Below, in pieces: positions 1 to 5,520 of a DNA stretch of 5,520 bases (the first letter of the stretch is position 1; every line of letters starts with the position of its first letter). The notes beneath the pieces were generated by a model. It was not told the origin of the DNA. It saw only the letters and a list, made by a program, of their open reading frames with translations, and did no database searches. The position numbers and the translations under genes were made by a program. Source of the DNA: Acidobacteriota bacterium (lineage in GTDB: Bacteria > Acidobacteriota > UBA6911 > RPQK01); assembly GCA_003819755.1 (NCBI GenBank), contig RPQK01000551.1:1-5520 (forward strand), in the 5' to 3' direction.

Positions 1-108
1 CTTTCCCGGATCCGTGATCGCCTGACACTGCTGGGCGGGCAATTCACCGTCGACAGCGAGCCGGGCAAGGGTAGTCGCTTCGTTCTTATCGCCGACCCTA
101 CCGCCTAG
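1..108 (+). CDS. Sensor histidine kinase, C-terminal fragment (HATPase_c end)
   Basis: Only the last 35 codons are in the window; the gene begins upstream and ends at a TAG at 106-108. The reading frame gives LSRIRDRLTLLGGQF followed by TVDSEPGKGSRFVLIAD. This matches the end of the GHKL ATPase domain of histidine kinases: an IR(E/D)RL helix, the LLGG turn, the S-x-PG-x-G-(T/S) G2 box that contacts the ATP phosphates, and a closing beta strand. The helix wording resembles kinases with a HisKA_3-type or PAS-linked arrangement, but the sensor and phosphoacceptor domains are out of view, so the signal and the cognate regulator are unknown. The protein stops 6 residues after the last strand, so no receiver domain follows. 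It converges on the minus-strand operon with a hairpin between them, so a shared function cannot be assumed. Confidence 0.72.
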   Translation, partial: LSRIRDRLTLLGGQFTVDSEPGKGSRFVLIADPTA

Positions 109-115
109 GACCAAC

Positions 116-203
116 AAAAAGACCTCAAGGACCTCAAGGACCCCAAGGACCAGAAGCAAAAGCGTTGGTTTGGTCGTTGAGGTCTTTGGGGTCTTTGAGG
201 TCC
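116..203. terminator. Bidirectional hairpin terminator made of 9-bp tandem repeats
   Basis: The left arm is three tandem 9-mers at 121-147 (GACCTCAAG twice, then GACCCCAAG) plus GACC. The right arm, 172-203, is three units of the inverse type (GGTCGTTGA, GGTCTTTGG, GGTCTTTGA) plus GGTCC. Bases 121-151 can pair with 172-202 with two mismatches and three G-U pairs. In a shifted register, 129-151 pairs with 181-203 as an unbroken 23-bp stem with two G-U pairs. Read on the minus strand, the longer stem is followed directly by TTTTT (120-116), the form of an intrinsic terminator for the operon ending at 217. On the plus strand the T-run after the stem is weaker (CTTTATC). Its place between two convergent genes supports a terminator role. 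The hairpin is seen directly; the function is inferred. Confidence 0.72.
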
Positions 204-216
204 TTTATCACCCTTT

Positions 217-2172
217 TCACTTCGCAGTCAGGTGCTCGAGCGTAGATTTTGCCTCGGCGGAGAGGGCCGGGTCGGACAAAGCCTTCTGCGCCAGCGCGAC
301 TGCTTCAGGACCCGGGAAAAGCTCAAGGATCGAGAGTGCGCGCTTCTTCTCCGGCAGGGCGGGCGCCAGTTCAAGCACCTGGCTGATCATCGAAACGGAT
401 TCGGCGTGACTGCGGTCGGCCGGCAACGATATGAGCCGAAGCGATCCGCGTGAGGCGAGGGTACGGAGCGTGGGCTCGAGCGTCGTCTGCCGTGCGATTG
501 CGAGCAGGTCGGGGATCGGTCCCGGGTCGGGCCATTCTGAAAGTGAACGGATTGCGGCCCGCTGGACCTCCCGCTGCTTGGCCGCCAGCGCCCCTCTCAA
601 CAGCGTTAGAGCTTCGGCGTCGCCCACTCCTCGGAGCCCTGCGACCAACCGGGCCTGTCGAGGCGCATCGGCGGCTTCCCGGTATGACTGGCACACATAA
701 CCGACATGGGGCTGCGGGAATTTCTTGAGCAGCGACGAGACTGTTTCCGCCAGGGTCGTACTTTCCGTCGGGTCCTTCGCCAGCAGGTCGACCAGGGGTG
801 CGATCTGACGCTCGGACGCCGTTCTGCGCAGTGCCTTGAGGGCACTCGAGCGCAGCTCAGTGTGATTTTCCTTGGTGGCGATTGACAGTAACGTATCGGC
901 GGCCGACATCATTCTTCGGTCGTCGATGATTCCAACAATTTCGACCCGGGTGTCCGCATCGGCTTTTTGGAGCAGGCCAAGCAGAACCGAATCGAAATCG
1001 GTACAGTTCATTCCGTTCAGGCTGAGACGCGCCGCGGCACGCTCGGCTGAGCCATCGGCGAGAAGGGCTTTCACCAGCAACGGAATGTGAGAAGAATCGC
1101 CCAGGCGTCCAAGCGCTGTCCAGGCCGCCGCCCGCACGTCGGGCGATCCCTTTCGACCTGCCTCGACTACTTTCGAGACCGCCGGTCTCGCATCGGTTCG
1201 AGCGCCGAATGCCAGGAGCGCGGCCTGTTGGGTGGCCGGTCGGAGCGCCGTCAGAATGTCGGCCAGAGCCTTAACCGGTGCCGGGCCGGGCATCTGCAGC
1301 ATTACCTGGATGGCATTGGCCGCAGCCTTCGGCTCTTCCTTTTTGATAAACGCGACCAGATCCGGGAGTACGTTGGACGCTGGAATGAGGCTAAGACCTC
1401 TTAACGCACCGAATGTCGTTTCCCGGTCTTCGCCCGATTTGGTTAGCTCTCGGAAAACGCGCTCGGCCTCCTCGCGTTGGCCTCCGGAGGCTAGTCGCTC
1501 CCCGCACTGGAGTAGAGAGAGCGCGAGCCAACGCCGGGTTCCGGGCGGAGCCGAGGCGAGAGTATTGAGCAGGACTCCTGCGGCCTCCGGTGTTCCGATG
1601 AGGCCGAGGGAATGGGCCGCGGCCTGGCTGACTACCGGGTCTTTGTCAGCTGCCATGGGCTTCAGAAAAACGACTGCCTGAGCGTCACGGCGTCTCCCCA
1701 GCGCAGTGATGAGGGCGGTTCTCCCCGTCCCGGATGATTGCGCCAAGGCCTCGCGCATGATTGCGCCAGAGCCGGGAATCCGTTCAAGGGCCGCAGTGGC
1801 GCTCGCGGCCAGGGATTTGTCGGCCAGCAGCGTCTGAAGCACGGGCAGTCCCGCTTCCCCGCCGATTAGACCGAGTTGCCGGCAGGCGAAATCCTTTGCC
1901 GCGAGGCTCGCCCCTGAGCCGAGCAGGGCAATCAACCGCGCCTCGACCTCTTTTGCCTGATTGGATCCGGCCTCCAGCGACTCCACGTATGACGAGAGCT
2001 GACGAAGAGGAGTCAGGTCTTTCCCGTAATCGAAGTTCGAGAGTACGGAAAAGCAAGCGTCGATGTCCGAGGCTCGAAGCTTCTCGTTTTGAAAACCATA
2101 GGCAGTAAAGGGAAGTCCCGACAGAAGGCTTAAAACAGCCAGGATCAGAAGAATGCGCCGATTTCTATTCAT
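217..2172 (-). CDS. Exported HEAT-repeat domain protein
   Basis: This 651-residue protein has a basic N-terminus (MNRNRR) and a hydrophobic core at residues 7-23. A plausible signal peptidase I site follows A24-Y25-G26; there is no lipobox Cys, so it should be a soluble periplasmic or surface protein. The rest is alpha-helical HEAT/Armadillo-like repeats from about residue 75 to the C-terminus. Clear units lie near 75-133 (KDFACRQLGLIGGEAGLPVL), 152-205, 252-306, 345-383, 440-466 and 518-545, with the recurring pattern of a small-residue helix, D, and a second helix at LLAD/LLAK. No catalytic motif is visible. The wording near 93-133 and 568-650 resembles PVC-group HEAT proteins that I recall being linked or fused to sugar-processing domains such as DUF1080; this is from memory. 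It is last in the operon, 14 bases after the oxidoreductase stop, with its own ribosome site. Binding partner unknown; a scaffold role is inference. Confidence 0.9.
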   Translation of the reverse strand: MNRNRRILLILAVLSLLSGLPFTAYGFQNEKLRASDIDACFSVLSNFDYGKDLTPLRQLSSYVESLEAGSNQAKEVEARLIALLGSGASLAAKDFACRQLGLIGGEAGLPVLQTLLADKSLAASATAALERIPGSGAIMREALAQSSGTGRTALITALGRRRDAQAVVFLKPMAADKDPVVSQAAAHSLGLIGTPEAAGVLLNTLASAPPGTRRWLALSLLQCGERLASGGQREEAERVFRELTKSGEDRETTFGALRGLSLIPASNVLPDLVAFIKKEEPKAAANAIQVMLQMPGPAPVKALADILTALRPATQQAALLAFGARTDARPAVSKVVEAGRKGSPDVRAAAWTALGRLGDSSHIPLLVKALLADGSAERAAARLSLNGMNCTDFDSVLLGLLQKADADTRVEIVGIIDDRRMMSAADTLLSIATKENHTELRSSALKALRRTASERQIAPLVDLLAKDPTESTTLAETVSSLLKKFPQPHVGYVCQSYREAADAPRQARLVAGLRGVGDAEALTLLRGALAAKQREVQRAAIRSLSEWPDPGPIPDLLAIARQTTLEPTLRTLASRGSLRLISLPADRSHAESVSMISQVLELAPALPEKKRALSILELFPGPEAVALAQKALSDPALSAEAKSTLEHLTAK

Positions 2173-2175
2173 GAT

Positions 2176-2182
2176 TCACCTC
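2176..2182 (-). promoter_or_regulatory. Ribosome binding site of the HEAT-repeat gene
   Basis: On the minus strand, GAGGTGA lies 3 bases (6 from its GAGG core) before the ATG at 2172, a near-consensus Shine-Dalgarno. It sits inside the 14-base gap after the oxidoreductase TGA (2189-2187). The start is therefore well fixed, and the two genes are almost certainly cotranscribed, possibly with translational coupling. Confidence 0.75.
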
Positions 2183-2186
2183 GGAC

Positions 2187-3509
2187 TCAGATCTGCCACG
2201 GACTGCGCAGTGGACGGGTCAGGAAGCGGTCCGCCTTTTCATTGTCGATAAAACGTTCCGTCCCAGGGTCCCAGCGCAGCTTCTGCCGGGTGCGAATGGC
2301 GATATCCGCTATGTGGCAGACGATATCGGCGCGAACCGCTTCATCGATCGGGCAAATTGTCGGGCGACGAGTTCTCACGCAGTCAACGAGATTTCGGGCA
2401 TGATCACGGCTTCTGTACAGGCGCAACTCGCTTGGGCTTACAAAGCTGGATTCCAGACCCTTCGGAGAAGCGGCTATTCTTTCACGATCCACGCAGACCC
2501 ACCCGTCCGTTCCTTCGAACGCTGTACCGTGGCTGGTCACCGGGCCGTACTTGTTCCATTCCTTCAGCGGTCGGCCGGTGAAATGCATCTTGACGCCGTT
2601 CAAAAAAGTGAAATGGACGTCCCAGTCCACGGCGGTGTCGGCGACACCGGCTTCCGGGAAGACTCCCGTTCCTTCTACATCGACGGGGCCCGTCACCCGA
2701 TCGCCGGCGCCCCACAGGGCGATATCCAAGGGATGAATTCCCCACCCGGCTATAAAACCGAGCGCGTAGTCCGAAATAAACCACCAATATTTGTTCGAGC
2801 ACCGGTCCTCGGTATAGGGCACCGACGGCGCCGGTCCGAGCCACATCTCGTAATCGATCCCCTCCGGCACAGGCACAGGAGCAGTCGGTCCCCCGGCCGT
2901 GCTGGCCGGGCTCCAGACATTGATCGTTCGCAGTTCTCCGATTCGGCCGTTACGGACCAGCTCGCAGGCCAACCGGAATCGATCGTTCGATCGTTGTTGC
3001 GTCCCGAACTGGAAGACCGTCCCGTTGCGCAGACAGGCGGCGCGAAGAGCCTGGTCCTGGGCCACGCTCAATCCCATTGGCTTTTCAAGGTAAATGTCCT
3101 TGCCGGCATTTGAGGCCGCAATGGCGATGGGCACGTGCCAGTGATCCGGCGGCGCAACGGTGACGACGTCGATCTCTTTGCGGGCGAGCAACTCGCGGAA
3201 ATCGCCGTAAGTCGCACATTCCTGGTCGCCGTTATGATTGTTCACGTTCTGTCGCGCGGCTTCCAGGACGGCCTTCTTTACATCGCAGACCGCCACGACC
3301 CGGACGTCCTCCTGGGCCAGGAAATTGCGCATGACGCTGGTCCCCTGCCCACCGACGCCGATCGATCCCACCTGGACCCTGTCACTCGGGGGTGTTCGCC
3401 CTCGGCCGAGGGCCGACGCGGGGACGATCTGAGGTGTCAGAGCGGCGCCTAGCGCAACGCGGGTGGCTTGTTTGAGGAAATTTCGTCTGGAGGGCTGAGA
3501 ATGTTTCAT
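2187..3509 (-). CDS. Tat-exported Gfo/Idh/MocA family oxidoreductase
   Basis: This is a 440-residue NAD(P)-dependent oxidoreductase of the Gfo/Idh/MocA family, whose members act on sugars, inositols and related compounds. A twin-arginine motif S7-R-R-N-F-L-K13 precedes a hydrophobic stretch (residues 16-34), so the folded enzyme should be exported by Tat. The Rossmann fold starts near 45, with G51-V-G-G-Q-G56 as dinucleotide loop and VVAVCDV (71-77) as the second strand. DHWHVP (122-127) and the family EKP motif (E142-K-P144) follow. The C-terminal alpha/beta domain includes GWGIHPLDIALW (255-266), with H259 the likely catalytic histidine, and ends in a conserved-looking RWDP...RPLRSPW tail (412-438). 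The ATG at 3509 is preferred: it puts the Tat motif at residue 7 and has GGGTGA 4 bases upstream. An in-frame TTG at 3587 would add 26 unlikely residues. The motif Asp four residues before H259 is Gly255. Substrate unknown; the adjacent symporter suggests a small polar solute. Confidence 0.94.
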   Translation of the reverse strand: MKHSQPSRRNFLKQATRVALGAALTPQIVPASALGRGRTPPSDRVQVGSIGVGGQGTSVMRNFLAQEDVRVVAVCDVKKAVLEAARQNVNNHNGDQECATYGDFRELLARKEIDVVTVAPPDHWHVPIAIAASNAGKDIYLEKPMGLSVAQDQALRAACLRNGTVFQFGTQQRSNDRFRLACELVRNGRIGELRTINVWSPASTAGGPTAPVPVPEGIDYEMWLGPAPSVPYTEDRCSNKYWWFISDYALGFIAGWGIHPLDIALWGAGDRVTGPVDVEGTGVFPEAGVADTAVDWDVHFTFLNGVKMHFTGRPLKEWNKYGPVTSHGTAFEGTDGWVCVDRERIAASPKGLESSFVSPSELRLYRSRDHARNLVDCVRTRRPTICPIDEAVRADIVCHIADIAIRTRQKLRWDPGTERFIDNEKADRFLTRPLRSPWQI

Positions 3510-3513
3510 AGGG

Positions 3514-3519
3514 TCACCC
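3514..3519 (-). promoter_or_regulatory. Ribosome binding site selecting the ATG at 3509
   Basis: GGGTGA on the minus strand ends 4 bases before the ATG at 3509. It is a moderate match to the 3' half of the Shine-Dalgarno consensus and favours this start over the upstream TTG at 3587. Confidence 0.5.
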
Positions 3520-3533
3520 ACTTGAACCTTGTC

Positions 3534-3562
3534 ATTATGCCGAGCAAACGGGCTGCCGCCAA
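3534..3562 (-). promoter_or_regulatory. Possible internal sigma70 promoter for the oxidoreductase and HEAT genes
   Basis: On the minus strand TTGGCG (3562-3557; 4 of 6 to TTGACA) is followed after exactly 17 bases by CATAAT (3539-3534; 5 of 6 to TATAAT). Transcription would begin near 3527, giving a leader of about 18 bases before the ATG at 3509, just enough for the ribosome site. It lies in the largest gap of the operon, 117 bases. Chance matches of this quality occur, so this is only a candidate. If real, it would let the last two genes be expressed without the symporter. Confidence 0.33.
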
Positions 3563-3585
3563 ATTCGATTTTCGCACTCCGATCC

Positions 3586-3600
3586 AAAAAGGACCTTTTT
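3586..3600. repeat. Perfect 15-bp palindrome between symporter and oxidoreductase genes
   Basis: AAAAAGG-A-CCTTTTT is an inverted repeat with 7-bp arms around one central base. It lies 27 bases after the symporter stop and 24 bases upstream of the candidate internal -35 box. The AT-rich arms and single-base centre make a poor RNA hairpin, so a protein-binding operator is at least as likely as a weak terminator. It shares the heptamer AAGGACC with the 9-bp repeats of the terminator at 121-203. Function unknown. Confidence 0.35.
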
Positions 3601-3626
3601 CAACACCCCCTGTGACTGCTGAAAGG

Positions 3627-5261
3627 TTACAGTCGAAAGATGAGCCACGTGCCGGCGACCAGGGTGAGAACGAGCGCGAAGCCACGGATCAGGCCGATCC
3701 AGTCCGTCCGATAGGCCCGAAACAGGCCAGTCTTGCCTGCTCCCCGGATCGGTTGCAGCAGGTTGACCAGCAGCAGCGGAGTTGATTCCCGCTCGTCCCC
3801 CGGCGAGTCGAGCCTCGAGAAAAATGAAGCGAGCACTGCACGGTCTTCGGCGGGGGTTAAGAGACTGACGGCGACCAGGGCCACAATACCGGCGACGAGC
3901 GCTGCCAGAAAGACGTTCGGATCCCAGTGATCGATGCGTTGCCCGGTTAAGTGGTAGAGCAGGAAGTTGGTACTGAAAGCGGCGACGAGACTGCACAGCG
4001 CGCCCCACCTGTTGGCCCGGCGCCAGAGGATTCCTCCGACGAGACTAATTCCCATGAACGTCGCCATCGTTTCGGTAAGCAGGAAGGAATACAAGACTCG
4101 TTTGATCAGAAACACGGCATACAGGACCCCCGCCATGGTAATCAGGAAGCCGCTGATGCGCCCGGTCCAGAGATAGTGGCGGTCGCTTGCGCCGGTAACC
4201 AGGTACTTTCGGTAAAGGTTCTGAGTAAAGAGCGCGCCCGCGTCCACCATGAACGCCGAACAGGCGGCCATCCCCGCCGCGAGGATACATGCGACCAGGA
4301 GGCCCAAAAGGCCGGGGAACAGCAGATGCCGGGCGGCAAAACCGAAAGCATCCTCAGGGTCAGGAAGCGAGCGGATCCCGAAAACGCCCTTTGCCGCCAT
4401 CGCGCTCACGAGCAGCCCCACGATCGTCCAGCCTACGGTGCAGAAGCGTTTCAGGAAATTACCGTAGAAGAACCCGCGGCGGCAGCTCATTTCGTTCTTG
4501 CCGGTGCCCACTGACGCCATGACATGGGGCATCGCCATGATACCGATCAAGCCGTTCAGAGTGAGCATGATAATGGCCCAGACGCCGATTCCCGAGGGAG
4601 TGACAATGGAAAACCGATTGGCGTCAAGCACGGATCTCATCCCTTCCATGCCGCCGACCAGGGGCCAGCCGAACGGGATCAGCAGGAACGAAAGTGTAAC
4701 GATCAGGATGCCCTGGACAAACATGTTCCAGGCCGTTGCGACCAGCCCGCCGATAAAACTGTAGAGGATGAAGATCGCCGTCATAGCGACGACGACCTGG
4801 TTGGCGCCTACCTCGCCGCCCAGAGCCTGGTTGACAACCTTGCCCGCGCCCTTGAGAAGAGTCGCTGTCGTAATCGTCAAGTAAGAAAGAGCGAAGACCG
4901 TGTAAATGGTGGCCATCCAGGCGCCGAAGCGGTCTTGCACCAACTCGGCCGTCGTCGTGCGGCGCACTCTGCGAAAGACCGGCGCCATGATCCAGTAAAA
5001 GGGGGTCGCAAACAGGTTCTTCCATTGGTACCAGATCGCCGATGCGCCGGTGGCGTAGACCGCGCCCGATACAGCCACAATCATTTCCGGGTGGGTTCCG
5101 ACGCTGAAGCTTTGCCCGATCATCACCCACGGGCTGAAGCGGCGATCACCCATGAAGAAGCTCTGCGTTCCCTTGACCTTCAGGCTTCCCAGCACACCGA
5201 TCAGGGCGACAATCACGAAGTAGGCAGAGAGTATCAACCAGTCGAGCGTAGTGAGTTGCAT
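3627..5261 (-). CDS. Sodium:solute symporter (SSS/SLC5) family transporter
   Basis: This 544-residue inner-membrane protein has about 13-14 hydrophobic segments (roughly 7-27, 44-66, 72-96, 115-137, 157-178, 181-205, 225-247, 272-293, 312-346, 367-388, 392-414, 417-437, 447-468 and 522-542), the LeuT-like layout of the SSS family. Family signatures are the post-TM1 segment SFFMGDRRFSPW (34-45), the FRRVRRTTTAELVQDRFG stretch (96-113), and the TM8-like segment ending ALFTQNLYRKYL (343-354). SSS members couple solute uptake to Na+ or H+; substrate cannot be read from sequence. A charged cytoplasmic-type linker (471-521) precedes a final extra helix. By hand alignment, the usual Ser/Thr pair of the Na2 sodium site is Ala332-Ala333. 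The ATG at 5261 is chosen because GAGGGGG lies 9 bases upstream; an in-frame GTG at 5279 lacks a ribosome site. It is first in the operon, likely feeding or coordinating with the exported oxidoreductase. Confidence 0.92.
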   Translation of the reverse strand: MQLTTLDWLILSAYFVIVALIGVLGSLKVKGTQSFFMGDRRFSPWVMIGQSFSVGTHPEMIVAVSGAVYATGASAIWYQWKNLFATPFYWIMAPVFRRVRRTTTAELVQDRFGAWMATIYTVFALSYLTITTATLLKGAGKVVNQALGGEVGANQVVVAMTAIFILYSFIGGLVATAWNMFVQGILIVTLSFLLIPFGWPLVGGMEGMRSVLDANRFSIVTPSGIGVWAIIMLTLNGLIGIMAMPHVMASVGTGKNEMSCRRGFFYGNFLKRFCTVGWTIVGLLVSAMAAKGVFGIRSLPDPEDAFGFAARHLLFPGLLGLLVACILAAGMAACSAFMVDAGALFTQNLYRKYLVTGASDRHYLWTGRISGFLITMAGVLYAVFLIKRVLYSFLLTETMATFMGISLVGGILWRRANRWGALCSLVAAFSTNFLLYHLTGQRIDHWDPNVFLAALVAGIVALVAVSLLTPAEDRAVLASFFSRLDSPGDERESTPLLLVNLLQPIRGAGKTGLFRAYRTDWIGLIRGFALVLTLVAGTWLIFRL

Positions 5262-5270
5262 TCCACTTGA

Positions 5271-5277
5271 CCCCCTC
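5271..5277 (-). promoter_or_regulatory. Ribosome binding site of the symporter gene
   Basis: GAGGGGG on the minus strand ends 9 bases before the ATG at 5261. It overlaps the alternative GTG codon (5279-5277), which makes that GTG an unlikely start. Confidence 0.6.
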
Positions 5278-5306
5278 ACCGCATTGGCAGAACCAGCGAC
5301 GGCGCG

Positions 5307-5335
5307 ATACTAGAATGGCGCACGGGGCGAGTCAA
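5307..5335 (-). promoter_or_regulatory. Sigma70-like promoter of the three-gene operon
   Basis: On the minus strand TTGACT (5335-5330; 5 of 6 to consensus) and TAGTAT (5312-5307; 4 of 6) are separated by exactly 17 bases. Initiation would fall near 5300, leaving a leader of about 39 bases that contains the symporter ribosome site. Spacing, match and position all fit, so this is the best candidate for the main operon promoter. No clear operator palindrome overlaps it. Confidence 0.58.
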
Positions 5336-5341
5336 CTGGGT

Positions 5342-5520
5342 ACGTCAAAACGCGAGCGCAGCGAGCCCTCGGATGCGCAAGCCATGCTCTGCTCTTTAGC
5401 CGGAATACGCGCCTGGACAAGCGAGTGAGGCTGGGGGTCCGGCTAGTTCCTCACGCCGGAGGCGTGAGAGGAGAGTAGCCGGGGGTGGAGCCGTTTTTCA
5501 GGCGACACCCCCGGGAAAGA
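5342..5520. repeat. Compound palindromic intergenic repeat region (REP-like), no gene seen
   Basis: This stretch has no convincing ORF but several inverted repeats. The motif TAGCCGG(A) occurs at 5397-5404, inverted at 5438-5445 and direct at 5476-5482. The last two copies enclose an 8-bp hairpin, CTCACGCC (5450-5457) with GGCGTGAG (5461-5468), loop GGA. A second hairpin pairs CCGGGGGTG (5479-5487) with CACCCCCGG (5506-5514), with a small inner GCC/GGC pair around a T-rich loop. The hairpins share 5479-5482, so they compete at their edges. A direct repeat GCGAG-CGCA-GCGAG lies at 5352-5365. Composite GC-rich palindromes like this are common mobile-type intergenic repeats in planctomycete genomes (recollection). 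It lies upstream of the operon promoter and continues toward the window edge; it could also terminate an unseen upstream gene. Confidence 0.6.

Noticed and set aside
121..203. Short CRISPR-like array
   Set aside because: The units are 9 bp, contiguous without spacers, and inverted between arms; this is a hairpin, not a CRISPR array.
371..694. Minus-strand frame of 107 codons rich in Arg, Pro and Gly inside the HEAT gene
   Set aside because: An out-of-frame shadow of the HEAT-repeat coding sequence with low-complexity composition.
2313..3113. Open frame of 266 codons on the plus strand
   Set aside because: Antisense to the well-supported Gfo/Idh/MocA gene; no family resemblance and no ribosome site noted.
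3510..3587. Extension of the oxidoreductase to a TTG start at 3587
   Set aside because: It would place 26 residues with no signal character before the Tat motif. The ATG at 3509 has a ribosome site and puts the twin arginines at residues 8-9.
4524..5270. Open frame of 248 codons on the plus strand
   Set aside because: It lies wholly antisense to the symporter gene. Its translation is rich in D, H, R and Q with no recognisable motif, typical of the complement of a GC-rich membrane-protein gene.
5262..5279. Extension of the symporter to a GTG start at 5279
   Set aside because: There is no ribosome site upstream, and the GTG overlaps the GAGGGGG sequence serving the ATG at 5261.
5342..5520. 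Possible start of another gene at the right edge
   Set aside because: No frame gives a recognisable protein and the stretch is dominated by palindromes.

Overview
The window reads as chromosomal DNA from a GC-rich bacterium. It is most likely a member of the Planctomycetota, or a relative in the wider PVC group; Acidobacteriota is the main alternative. This rests on family recognition by eye: a Tat-exported Gfo/Idh/MocA oxidoreductase beside a Na+/solute-type symporter and an exported HEAT-repeat protein of a type I associate with PVC carbohydrate loci, plus GC-rich palindromic intergenic repeats of the kind common in those genomes. No database search was possible.

Layout, left to right. Bases 1-108 (+) are the last 35 codons of a sensor histidine kinase ATPase domain. 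Bases 109-216 hold a strong hairpin built from 9-bp repeats; it separates two convergent transcription units and looks like a terminator for both. A three-gene minus-strand operon then fills 217-5261. In transcription order it is: SSS-family symporter (5261-3627); 117-bp gap with a possible internal promoter; Gfo/Idh/MocA oxidoreductase with a twin-arginine signal (3509-2187); 14-bp gap; exported HEAT-repeat protein (2172-217). A good sigma70-like promoter (5335-5307) lies just upstream of the symporter. Bases 5342-5520 contain no convincing gene but carry a compound palindromic element with two to three hairpins.

How the genes may work together (inference): the symporter would bring a small solute, probably a sugar, sugar acid or polyol, across the inner membrane. 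The Tat-exported oxidoreductase would act on a related substrate in the periplasm with a cofactor bound before export. The HEAT-repeat protein would be an extracytoplasmic scaffold or adaptor. The substrate cannot be read from the sequence. The best leads are the symporter's apparently altered Na2 sodium site (Ala-Ala where Ser/Thr is usual), the oxidoreductase's Gly in place of the usual motif Asp, the unexplained HEAT partner, and the two structured intergenic elements.
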